The notes beneath the pieces are model-generated. The model was not told the origin of the DNA and made no database searches. It saw nothing but the letters and a program-made list of their open reading frames with translations. Positions 1 through 7,100 of a stretch of 10,000 bases of DNA are shown here, piece after piece. Positions within the stretch are counted from its first letter, which is position 1, and each line of letters opens with the position of its first letter. The DNA is from Theodoxus fluviatilis (lineage: Eukaryota > Mollusca > Gastropoda > Cycloneritida > Neritidae), in NCBI GenBank assembly GCA_034096865.1, contig JAWQFJ010028284.1, positions 1-10,000 on the forward strand, given 5' to 3'. The position numbers and the translations under genes are program-made.

Positions 1-24
1 GTACAACTCAGTGCAGACCAGGCA

Positions 25-504
25 TCAAGGGAGAGATGACTCGACTGCAAAGCAGTAGTCGGCGGCTGTGTACTGTTTGTCTCCAAGTAACTTCAGGTTG
101 TTGATCAGAAAGTCTAATTTCTTTGCCTTCTTGCTGTCTTGCACCTCTTGGGCCTGAAGCAGAGTTACTACTTTCCTCAGCACCTCACTCAGAGGAAGCT
201 TGTACACGTTGTGTGCAAAGTGAACTGCTTCATGAAACATGGAATATGAGGTTAATCCATTGTTGGGGTTTAGAATTTTTCCAAATGGAACCTTGACTCC
301 AGACTTGTAGGCAGAGAGAACAAGAGGGGAGCACATGGTCCGCTTATTCTCAACTACAACTGTCAATTTACAGTCACTGCAGTCCTCTGTCATGAAAAGA
401 CAGACAAATCTGTCGGAGGATCTAGAAATAATAACATTGTCATATTTCTCCTTCAACTGCTTCTCAGGGTGAAAGTGTTCCATTGAAGTGATCTTTGTCT
501 TTTT
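25..504 (-). pseudogene. In-frame continuation of the THAP reading frame after a TGA
   Basis: Directly after the TGA at 505-507 the same frame continues: seven codons (KKTKITS), then an ATG at 481-483, then 151 more codons to TGA 25-27. The 152-residue ATG-initiated part looks protein-like. It has a Cys-containing segment (C35, C38, C51), charged and hydrophobic alternation, and a predicted helical, Lys/Leu-rich stretch at roughly residues 95-135. I do not recognise the domain. Because phase is preserved exactly and no other stop intervenes, the simplest reading is that the original protein was about 270 residues (THAP domain plus C-terminal region) and that one nonsense change separated the halves. 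Alternatives are TGA readthrough, a sequencing error, or independent use of the ATG at 483. An HEAVH string at residues 84-88 is probably chance. Nothing downstream of position 25 can be judged because the window ends. Confidence 0.55.
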
Positions 505-837
505 TCATGAAATACTCGAGCTGTCGATCTTCTTGAATCGATCGCCGAGGAGCTGGTTTGGGAGTCGGCAAGCAAGAAGCTGGTATGGTACATCGAAGAT
601 GCTAGGCGGATTGGCAGGTCGTGTTCCTCCAGGAATTTTCACAGTTTGGTGATCCGCTGGCCAGTGTCTCTCGCAAACGAAAAACTTCTCTGGGTCGATG
701 GAAAAGTTCTTGCGTTGAGGCAACACAGCAAGCCACCTGTTCCTCTCCTCTTCATTCTTGGGAATTTTGAAAACTCTACACTTATTTGCTGCATTATAGT
801 TACCTTTGCAGTTAACTACACCACACTTCGTCGGCAT
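505..837 (-). CDS. THAP-domain (C2CH zinc finger) protein, N-terminal part
   Basis: The 110-residue product is almost entirely one THAP domain, a zinc-dependent sequence-specific DNA-binding module found in animal transcription and chromatin factors and in P-element-type transposases. Visible hallmarks are an N-terminal Met-Pro start, zinc ligands Cys5 and Cys10 (C-x4-C) and Cys55 and His58 (C-x2-H), the invariant Trp35 in RNRWL, Pro26 in the F-x-x-P stretch, and an NPPSIFDVP segment at residues 76-84 that matches the family's AVPTIF box. The ATG at 835-837 is the natural start because the domain begins at residue 1. The frame ends at TGA 505-507, only about 26 residues after the domain, but stays open beyond it (see the next entry). 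No intron interrupts it. Nuclear location and DNA binding are inferred from the family. The target and partner cannot be told. It could be a host gene, a retrocopy or the DNA-binding end of a transposon protein; no transposase catalytic domain is visible. Confidence 0.85.
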   Translation of the reverse strand: MPTKCGVVNCKGNYNAANKCRVFKIPKNEEERNRWLAVLPQRKNFSIDPEKFFVCERHWPADHQTVKIPGGTRPANPPSIFDVPYQLLACRLPNQLLGDRFKKIDSSSIS

Positions 838-855
838 TCTGAGAAAAAAAACACT

Positions 856-908
856 TGCTACAAGCAGACGTACACAATCAAAACACTTAATGCTACGAGC
901 AGACGTAC
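856..908. repeat. 18-bp direct repeat pair upstream of the THAP gene
   Basis: TGCTACAAGCAGACGTAC (856-873) recurs at 891-908 with one substitution (A to G at its seventh base). The copies are spaced 35 bases start to start. ACACTT precedes both, overlapping the first by one base and lying two bases before the second. Each copy contains ACGTAC, whose minus-strand reading GTACGT resembles a splice donor, although the second copy would leave an intron too short to be real. It may be a small tandem duplication in the leader or a paired protein-binding site. Confidence 0.6.
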
Positions 909-923
909 TTCGCGGGCCGCCAT
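858..923 (-). CDS. Short upstream ORF (21 codons) before the THAP start
   Basis: An ATG embedded in the YY1-like ATGGCGGC motif opens a frame that encodes MAAREVRLLVALSVLIVYVCL and stops at TAG 858-860, 20 bases before the THAP ATG. The peptide is strongly hydrophobic after residue 6. If this region is in the mature mRNA, it would be an upstream ORF that could reduce translation of the THAP frame. If the T8-CTCAG tract is a real acceptor, it would be removed or lie in another exon. It may well be chance; 21 codons is not statistically notable. Confidence 0.2.
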   Translation of the reverse strand: MAAREVRLLVALSVLIVYVCL

Positions 924-1019
924 TTCAGTGTAGATCGAACTACTTGTTTGTGAGTTGCAAAATAGTCCACACTTGAAGAAACCGTGATCTCTTAACAGAG
1001 TCTTTTAGTGTCATTTAAC

Positions 1020-1100
1020 TTTATTTGAAACACTTTCATAACAATGTGAAACAGTACATGGGCTTTTGGAGTAAAATAATCGAAATATATTTATTTATTT
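1020..1100 (-). terminator. Candidate minus-strand polyadenylation signals
   Basis: Reading the minus strand, AATAAA hexamers occur in the TTTATTTATT stretch around 1090-1099 and again at 1020-1025. They lie just downstream of the degenerate reading frame at 1036-1486 and upstream of the THAP leader. The region is AT-rich, so the hexamers can arise by chance. They matter only if a minus-strand transcript from the right is demonstrated. Confidence 0.15.
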
Positions 1101-1486
1101 TTTTACAGTATATTACTACTCGCAACCCGTGTGATGTTTTGCTAAAAATAGATCTCAGCTGCCTGCCAGCTCGAATCGCGTTGGCCTTTGCTAGCTGCGC
1201 TGAATCTAAGCTTTGCAAGTCCTTCTCTTTAGTAGTCCTTGGCCTCTACATATTCCATCTCACTTGCCCCTCTAGTCTAACGTCCCGCATCCCATATTCC
1301 TCATCCACAGCTTCAAACTCCCTGGCTACTTGTGGTCCACCGGTTGACAGCCAGACGTGACATCTGCAGGAGGGAAAGGACGCTTCCTGTGATGGAGCCA
1401 TTTCCCACTTACACCAGGCGCCCATTTTACTCCCCAACCAGGCAGGCGTGTCTGGGGACTTCCCACAGCGCCTGCCCGTGTGACGC
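1036..1486 (-). pseudogene. Degenerate minus-strand reading frame, unrecognised
   Basis: One minus-strand frame is open from just after a TAG near 1486 down to 1036 except for a single TAG at 1246-1248. The parts flanking that TAG keep the same phase and have balanced, protein-like composition (for example EFEAVDEEYGMRD before it and SLDSAQLAKANAIRAGRQL after it). The last portion, below about 1140, becomes AT-rich and is probably not coding. No ATG suits a start and I recognise no family. It could be a decayed exon or chance; a second minus-strand frame overlaps at 1326-1529 and is equally unrecognised. The polypyrimidine-AG at 1091-1108 on the plus strand is an alternative acceptor-like signal. 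Confidence 0.15.
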
Positions 1487-1581
1487 TAAAACGCCCTGGT
1501 AATCCCACAGGGCCACTGAGGCCAAGCAAGAAATAATATATTTCTCGGAAGGCATGGAGACTTGGTAAGTCACTCTATGGA

Positions 1582-1603
1582 AATGCATGCTGTTGCATGC
1601 ATT
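1582..1603. repeat. Perfect 9-bp inverted repeat with 4-base loop
   Basis: AATGCATGC at 1582-1590 and its exact reverse complement GCATGCATT at 1595-1603 flank the loop TGTT. The arms alternate purine and pyrimidine, so the site could extrude as a cruciform or adopt left-handed DNA. It lies alone in otherwise unassigned DNA. No T run follows, so it is not a terminator. Confidence 0.7.
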
Positions 1604-2120
1604 GTAATGGAATGGGGAAAAGACCTTATGTATGGCTATGCGATTAGTTTGGATTGAGTAAGTATGGACGTATGAATGAGGATGGCAGAGATTCGACGAC
1701 AGGAATAAGATACCGTTAGTGTTCAGTTGACGCGACTCTCATGAAGGTCACCATGATCTTTCGCTTATCTAAACTTCCATAATAGTTTCTAACAGTTCAT
1801 CTGTTCCTCTCTCTTCTCAACCACGAACTCACCCAGACTACCATGGGGAAGCAGTTGGCAAGTGGCACTTTTGGGGAGATTTAGTGCGCAATCTAGACAA
1901 ACATAAGAAGGTGCTGCAAGGAAATAAATGTTCAGAAGATGATTCACGACGATCACCGAGTGTTCAGCCACTCACAAAGAGTAAATACAACAGGAATCTA
2001 GGCCAGTGAGTGGAGCTTTTATACACGCCAACCAAACAATCAAGTCCCTGGCCTGGCCACAGAGCGTAAGGGAGGGAGAGGTGACGTTTTGGAGTGACTT
2101 AATGGGACGGCTGTAATATC
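1604..2120. other. Unassigned intergenic DNA with possible minus-strand promoter
   Basis: No gene is supported here. The only open minus-strand frame (1789-1971) has no good ATG and resembles nothing I know. Near the right end lies the minus-strand TATA candidate described separately. Downstream of it on the minus strand is an ATG at 1842-1844 followed after four codons by GTGAGT (1827-1832), a strong donor-like sequence. This would suit a gene whose first exon codes only a few residues, but no second exon could be matched. Confidence 0.3.
2016..2023 (-). promoter_or_regulatory. Candidate TATA box (TATAAAAG), minus strand
   Basis: The minus strand reads GGCGTGTATAAAAGCTCC, a full match to the TATAWAAR consensus with GC-rich flanks, as in a focused animal core promoter. 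A transcription start would be expected near 1990-1995. No convincing initiator or coding exon follows, apart from the short ATG-plus-donor arrangement around 1827-1844. An isolated eight-base match can be accidental. Confidence 0.25.
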
Positions 2121-2240
2121 CAAACCTCTCCCTCTCCCTCCACCAACACCCCCCCCCCCCCCTCCCACCTCCCCTTTCCCACCCATTTCCCCAACGACTT
2201 CACCTCACTACCCGGTACTCCTCCCACATAGCTCCCTCAA
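2121..2240. repeat. C-rich polypyrimidine tract with a C14 run
   Basis: This stretch is mostly C and T on the plus strand. It contains CTCTCCCTCTCCCTCC and an uninterrupted run of 14 C at 2149-2162. The complementary strand therefore has a G14 run. It is low-complexity DNA prone to length variation and to triplex or G-quadruplex folding. The following segment 2252-2405 switches to purine-rich on the same strand. Confidence 0.8.
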
Positions 2241-2517
2241 ATCACAACCACATGCAGGGCCCAAGCCATCGCCCTAGAGGCAGATTGAAAGTATTACGCA
2301 GAGAAGGGAAGGACTATGGAAAAGATCACAGAGAGTGGGAGCAGATTGTGGCACCCACAGTTCACAGGGTCAAGGGGGAGATGGAGGAAGGGTTGGGGGG
2401 TTTCGAGACCCATAAAAACGCCTGCATCGTCAGAGCGTGGTCTTTGATGTGCTGAGATTAGTAAAACAGTTCAATAAAATATCAATGGGGCTAAGCTGAT
2501 TCTGAGGCGAGCTTCCA

Positions 2518-2520
<3 letters not shown>
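2241..2520. other. Unassigned DNA, purine-biased
   Basis: No gene is supported. A 67-codon plus-strand frame (2252-2455) is a by-product of purine-rich composition. An AATAAA hexamer occurs on the plus strand at 2473-2478 without any gene for it to end. Confidence 0.5.

Positions 2521-2594
<74 letters not shown>
2521..2594. repeat. (GA)n microsatellite with GGGA interruption
   Basis: A 74-bp tract of GA dinucleotides is interrupted in the middle (about 2551-2561) by GGGAGGGAGGG and then resumes. It is compound and imperfect, typical of a mature microsatellite. (GA)n is a potential binding site for GAGA-type factors in arthropods. Frames across it encode Arg-Glu or Ser-Leu runs, which are artefacts. 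Confidence 0.95.
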
Positions 2595-2599
<5 letters not shown>

Positions 2600-2685
2600 G
2601 AATGGCCACATAAGGATCATGAAGATGATGAAGCGAGGTCACAGGTGATCCATCACACTTACAAATCCCTGCTTTCAAGCAGCAT

Positions 2686-3255
2686 CCGCAACCCTGACGA
2701 CCCCTCTCTCCCAGCCTCCTCTCCATCGCCCCCACCCCCTTCTTCTCTCTCTCCTGATCTCCGCTTACTACCCTCACGCCTCTCTTTTCCGCGTCACCCT
2801 GTCTCTAACCTTATTTTCTGTTCCTTTAACCCCCTTCCCCCTATTACGACTCCTCCCAACCTCCCATCCACCCCCCGCCCCCCATCCACCCCCCGCCCCC
2901 CATCCACCCCCCAACCCTCTGAGTAGCACGCTCACTTCTTGTCCCCTGGCCCCCTTCTGTGGTCTACCATCATATCTCACTCTCCTACAGCCCATCTTCA
3001 TCTTTCCTTCCCCTTTACCTTCATCCCCTTCTCACCAGGCCACCCCCAATATTCCTCACTCACATTCTCTTTCTTGTCTCTACCTTTTAACCCTTGCCCC
3101 TTCTTCTCCTCTGTCTCCATCTCCCAACGTCCTCAATCTTCATCTTGCATGCCCGCTCTCCTCTACTCCCCCACCCTACCCCTCTAATCCCCATACAGTC
3201 CTTCCCTAAGGCCTTTCCCCTCATCTCTCCTTAGTATCCCCATTTCCCCTCCCTT
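2686..3255. repeat. Long pyrimidine-rich (C/T) region
   Basis: For about 570 bp the plus strand is strongly C+T rich, with many CCCCTTC, TCTCC and CCTCC words and few G. It gives long, meaningless Pro/Ser-rich frames on the plus strand and Gly/Arg-rich ones on the minus strand. It contains an 18-bp tandem repeat (separate entry). This looks like degraded pyrimidine-rich simple sequence rather than coding DNA. Confidence 0.7.
2865..2912. repeat. 18-bp tandem repeat, 2.7 copies
   Basis: The unit CATCCACCCCCCGCCCCC occurs at 2865-2882 and 2883-2900 with no difference. The first 12 bases recur at 2901-2912 before the sequence changes to AACCC. Eighteen bases is six codons, so the plus frame shows a repeated PSTPRP peptide, but the surrounding frame has no support as a gene. 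It is a recent small expansion inside the pyrimidine-rich region. Confidence 0.9.
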
Positions 3256-3734
3256 GCTATTCCCTGCAAACAGCATCCTATCCTCTTGGGTTTGTGTTGG
3301 CTTGAGTGTAGCAGAGGTTGCAAGGAGGTCATCCCTTGCTATCCACCGTGCTGTAAGACTAGGCCTGACATAGATGAAAGGAAGAACTGGACAGAGCGTT
3401 GCTAAAGGTTTGACCGATGTCCTGCAGGCCATGAAAGCCTGGTCATCATGATCCGTCATCCTTGGAGATTATGGCACTTGCGAAGATGATGGCGTGGAGT
3501 GATAAGGAGTGTCTCAATATGTCATGTTGTCATTTCGTTGGATTTCCCTGACATTATTATACAGAAGCGAACTCATTCAAGTGGTGTAGTCCAATATGCT
3601 GTAGATGGGTACAAAATGGCCTATTTCTAAGCTTTACCCCCAAAAATGCAACGAAAAAAACTTCTTAAAAAAACTACTGCTAATGGAACTTATTAGAGTT
3701 TATTGTAAACAATGGTCGACTGTATCGATTTTAA
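3256..3734. other. Unassigned DNA
   Basis: Base composition is normal here, in contrast to the pyrimidine-rich stretch on the left. A minus-strand frame (3184-3459) and alternative minus frames are open for 60-90 codons around 3260-3460, but none has a start context, family signature or splice structure I can defend. The 3600-3720 part is A/T-rich with several A runs. Confidence 0.4.
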
Positions 3735-3926
3735 AAGTTTGAATCCCTTAAAAGAGACAATGGTCTTCCACACTTGTGCACTGCCGATCCCCGATTTGGG
3801 GTGTTCGTCTTGAACGAGTTAAGACTACACACCAAAGGAGACACTGCGAAGAAAATAAGCCAGTTGGCAAAGCATTCCTTTCCACACCTGCGACTCGAGG
3901 ATGGCAACTTCATTCATTCAGGGTAA
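3735..3926 (+). CDS. Possible short exon, unrecognised
   Basis: A plus-strand frame runs open for 63 codons between TAA 3732-3734 and TAA 3924-3926. It has no internal Met and ordinary protein-like composition, for example DPRFGVFVLNELRLHTKGDT and ISQLAKHSFPHLRLEDGNF. The stop falls inside CAGGGTAAGG, whose GTAAGG at 3923-3928 is donor-like, so the stop could be intronic and the open part an internal exon. The upstream AG at 3736-3737 (TTTTAAAAG) is a poor acceptor. A minus-strand frame of similar length overlaps, which weakens the case. I recognise no family. Confidence 0.15.
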   Translation, partial: KFESLKRDNGLPHLCTADPRFGVFVLNELRLHTKGDTAKKISQLAKHSFPHLRLEDGNFIHSG

Positions 3927-4021
3927 GGTAAAATTTGACAACTGCGACCATGGGCAAGACAAAAGGACGGGTTTTACAGATGAAAGTCAGTGTGAAGGTC
4001 AGCCTCGATACAGCACGCTAC

Positions 4022-4028
4022 TATAAAG
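4022..4028 (+). promoter_or_regulatory. Weak TATA-like site before the array
   Basis: TATAAAG lies about 120 bp upstream of the first minisatellite unit and just before the (GA)n/G-rich tract. The arrangement of TATA plus GAGA-type sites would suit an arthropod promoter pointing into the array. There is no further support and the match is short. Confidence 0.12.
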
Positions 4029-4036
4029 ATGTAATT

Positions 4037-4067
4037 AAAAAAGAGAGGGGAGGGGGGGGGAGAGAGG

Positions 4068-4118
<51 letters not shown>

Positions 4119-4127
4119 AGGGGGGGC
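4037..4127. repeat. Polypurine (GA)n / G-run tract flanking the array
   Basis: This is ninety-one bases without a pyrimidine on the plus strand. It contains A-rich start, GAGAGGGGA, a G9 run (4052-4060), GAGA, G5, about 20 AG dinucleotides (4071-4110), G8 (4111-4118), A, and G6. Several G runs of four or more make a G-quadruplex plausible on the plus strand, and the mirror-like purine tract could form a triplex. It ends 15 bases before the first 46-bp unit, so it is the immediate left boundary of the minisatellite. Confidence 0.9.
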
Positions 4128-4142
4128 CAAAAAATCTTTTTG

Positions 4143-7100
4143 CAAGAGCCCTGCAGTACTGGCAAAGACTGTATCAGGAACAAAGGGGCAAGAGCCCTGC
4201 AGTACTGGCAAAGACTGTATCAGGGACAAAGGGGCAAGAGCCCTGCAGTACTGGCAAAGACTGTATCAGGGACAAAGGGGCAAGAGCCCTGCAGTACTGG
4301 CAAAGACTGTATCAGGAACAAAGGGGCAAGAGCCCTGCAGTACTGGCAAAGACTGTATCAGGGACAAAGGGGCAAGAGCCCTGCAGTACTGGCAAAGACT
4401 GTATCAGGGACAAAGGGGCAAGAGCCCTGCAGTACTGGCAAAGACTGTATCAGGGACAAAGGGGCAAGAGCCCTGCAGTACTGGCAAAGACTGTATCAGG
4501 AACAAAGGGGCAAGAGCCCTGCAGTACTGGCAAAGACTGTATCAGGGACAAAGGGGCAAGAGCCCTGCAGTACTGGCAAAGACTGTATCAGGAACAAAGG
4601 GGCAAGAGCCCTGCAGTACTGGCAAAGACTGTATCAGGAACAAAGGGGCAAGAGCCCTGCAGTACTGGCAAAGACTGTATCAGGAACAAAGGGGCAAGAG
4701 CCCTGCAGTACTGGCAAAGACTGTATCAGGAACAAAGGGGCAAGAGCCCTGCAGTACTGGCAAAGACTGTATCAGGAACAAAGGGGCAAGAGCCCTGCAG
4801 TACTGGCAAAGACTGTATCAGGAACAAAGGGGCAAGAGCCCTGCAGTACTGGCAAAGACTGTATCAGGAACAAAGGGGCAAGAGCCCTGCAGTACTGGCA
4901 AAGACTGTATCAGGAACAAAGGGGCAAGAGCCCTGCAGTACTGGCAAAGACTGTATCAGGGACAAAGGGGCAAGAGCCCTGCAGTACTGGCAAAGACTGT
5001 ATCAGGAACAAAGGGGCAAGAGCCCTGCAGTACTGGCAAAGACTGTATCAGGAACAAAGGGGCAAGAGCCCTGCAGTACTGGCAAAGACTGTATCAGGAA
5101 CAAAGGGGCAAGAGCCCTGCAGTACTGGCAAAGACTGTATCAGGAACAAAGGGGCAAGAGCCCTGCAGTACTGGCAAAGACTGTATCAGGAACAAAGGGG
5201 CAAGAGCCCTGCAGTACTGGCAAAGACTGTATCAGGAACAAAGGGGCAAGAGCCCTGCAGTACTGGCAAAGACTGTATCAGGAACAAAGGGGCAAGAGCC
5301 CTGCAGTACTGGCAAAGACTGTATCAGGGACAAAGGGGCAAGAGCCCTGCAGTACTGGCAAAGACTGTATCAGGAACAAAGGGGCAAGAGCCCTGCAGTA
5401 CTGGCAAAGACTGTATCAGGAACAAAGGGGCAAGAGCCCTGCAGTACTGGCAAAGACTGTATCAGGAACAAAGGGGCAAGAGCCCTGCAGTACTGGCAAA
5501 GACTGTATCAGGGACAAAGGGGCAAGAGCCCTGCAGTACTGGCAAAGACTGTATCAGGAACAAAGGGGCAAGAGCCCTGCAGTACTGGCAAAGACTGTAT
5601 CAGGAACAAAGGGGCAAGAGCCCTGCAGTACTGGCAAAGACTGTATCAGGAACAAAGGGGCAAGAGCCCTGCAGTACTGGCAAAGACTGTATCAGGAACA
5701 AAGGGGCAAGAGCCCTGCAGTACTGGCAAAGACTGTATCAGGAACAAAGGGGCAAGAGCCCTGCAGTACTGGCAAAGACTGTATCAGGAACAAAGGGGCA
5801 AGAGCCCTGCAGTACTGGCAAAGACTGTATCAGGAACAAAGGGGCAAGAGCCCTGCAGTACTGGCAAAGACTGTATCAGGAACAAAGGGGCAAGAGCCCT
5901 GCAGTACTGGCAAAGACTGTATCAGGAACAAAGGGGCAAGAGCCCTGCAGTACTGGCAAAGACTGTATCAGGAACAAAGGGGCAAGAGCCCTGCAGTACT
6001 GGCAAAGACTGTATCAGGAACAAAGGGGCAAGAGCCCTGCAGTACTGGCAAAGACTGTATCAGGGAACAAAGGGGCAAGAGCCCTGCAGTACTGGCAAAG
6101 ACTGTATCAGGAACAAAGGGGCAAGAGCCCTGCAGTACTGGCAAAGACTGTATCAGGAACAAAGGGGCAAGAGCCCTGCAGTACTGGCAAAGACTGTATC
6201 AGGAACAAAGGGGCAAGAGCCCTGCAGTACTGGCAAAGACTGTATCAGGAACAAAGGGGCAAGAGCCCTGCAGTACTGGCAAAGACTGTATCAGGAACAA
6301 AGGGGCAAGAGCCCTGCAGTACTGGCAAAGACTGTATCAGGAACAAAGGGGCAAGAGCCCTGCAGTACTGGCAAAGACTGTATCAGGAACAAAGGGGCAA
6401 GAGCCCTGCAGTACTGGCAAAGACTGTATCAGGAACAAAGGGGCAAGAGCCCTGCAGTACTGGCAAAGACTGTATCAGGAACAAAGGGGCAAGAGCCCTG
6501 CAGTACTGGCAAAGACTGTATCAGGAACAAAGGGGCAAGAGCCCTGCAGTACTGGCAAAGACTGTATCAGGAACAAAGGGGCAAGAGCCCTGCAGTACTG
6601 GCAAAGACTGTATCAGGAACAAAGGGGCAAGAGCCCTGCAGTACTGGCAAAGACTGTATCAGGAACAAAGGGGCAAGAGCCCTGCAGTACTGGCAAAGAC
6701 TGTATCAGGAACAAAGGGGCAAGAGCCCTGCAGTACTGGCAAAGACTGTATCAGGAACAAAGGGGCAAGAGCCCTGCAGTACTGGCAAAGACTGTATCAG
6801 GACAAAGGGGCAAGAGCCCTGCAGTACTGGCAAAGACTGTATCAGGAACAAAGGGGCAAGAGCCCTGCAGTACTGGCAAAGACTGTATCAGGAACAAAGG
6901 GGCAAGAGCCCTGCAGTACTGGCAAAGACTGTATCAGGAACAAAGGGGCAAGAGCCCTGCAGTACTGGCAAAGACTGTATCAGGAACAAAGGGGCAAGAG
7001 CCCTGCAGTACTGGCAAAGACTGTATCAGGAACAAAGGGGCAAGAGCCCTGCAGTACTGGCAAAGACTGTATCAGGAACAAAGGGGCAAGAGCCCTGCAG

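Larger units (their letters stand above)
838..960 (-). promoter_or_regulatory. Putative 5' leader/promoter of the THAP gene
   Basis: Reading on the minus strand toward the ATG at 837, this stretch holds AAATGGCGGC (916-925), which fits the YY1/Pleiohomeotic consensus core ATGGCGGC often found at animal transcription starts. It then holds two near-identical 18-bp repeats and finally a T8-CTCAG tract ending one base before the ATG. That last sequence looks like a 3' splice site, so the coding exon could start immediately before the ATG with a 5' UTR exon further right. No TATA box is seen near it. The functional assignment is inferred from motifs and position only. Confidence 0.35.

Noticed and set aside
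217..234. Zinc metalloprotease motif HEAVH in the continuation frame after the THAP stop
   Set aside because: It is an isolated HExxH match with no third ligand, no prodomain and no family resemblance.
25..837. Complete P-element/THAP9-type transposon
   Set aside because: Only the THAP domain is recognisable. There are no RNase H-like catalytic residues and no terminal inverted repeats in view.
839..873. 35-bp intron between the second GTACGT and the CTCAG before the THAP ATG, which would fuse the upstream ORF in frame
   Set aside because: It is far shorter than a workable spliceosomal intron.
2395..2412. tRNA T-arm-like GGTTTCGAGACC
   Set aside because: It is a single imperfect palindrome with no acceptor, anticodon or D-arm around it on either strand.
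2519..2926. Arg-Glu-rich plus-strand ORF and its Ser-Leu-rich minus-strand mirror
   Set aside because: Both are translations of the (GA)n microsatellite and the pyrimidine-rich region.
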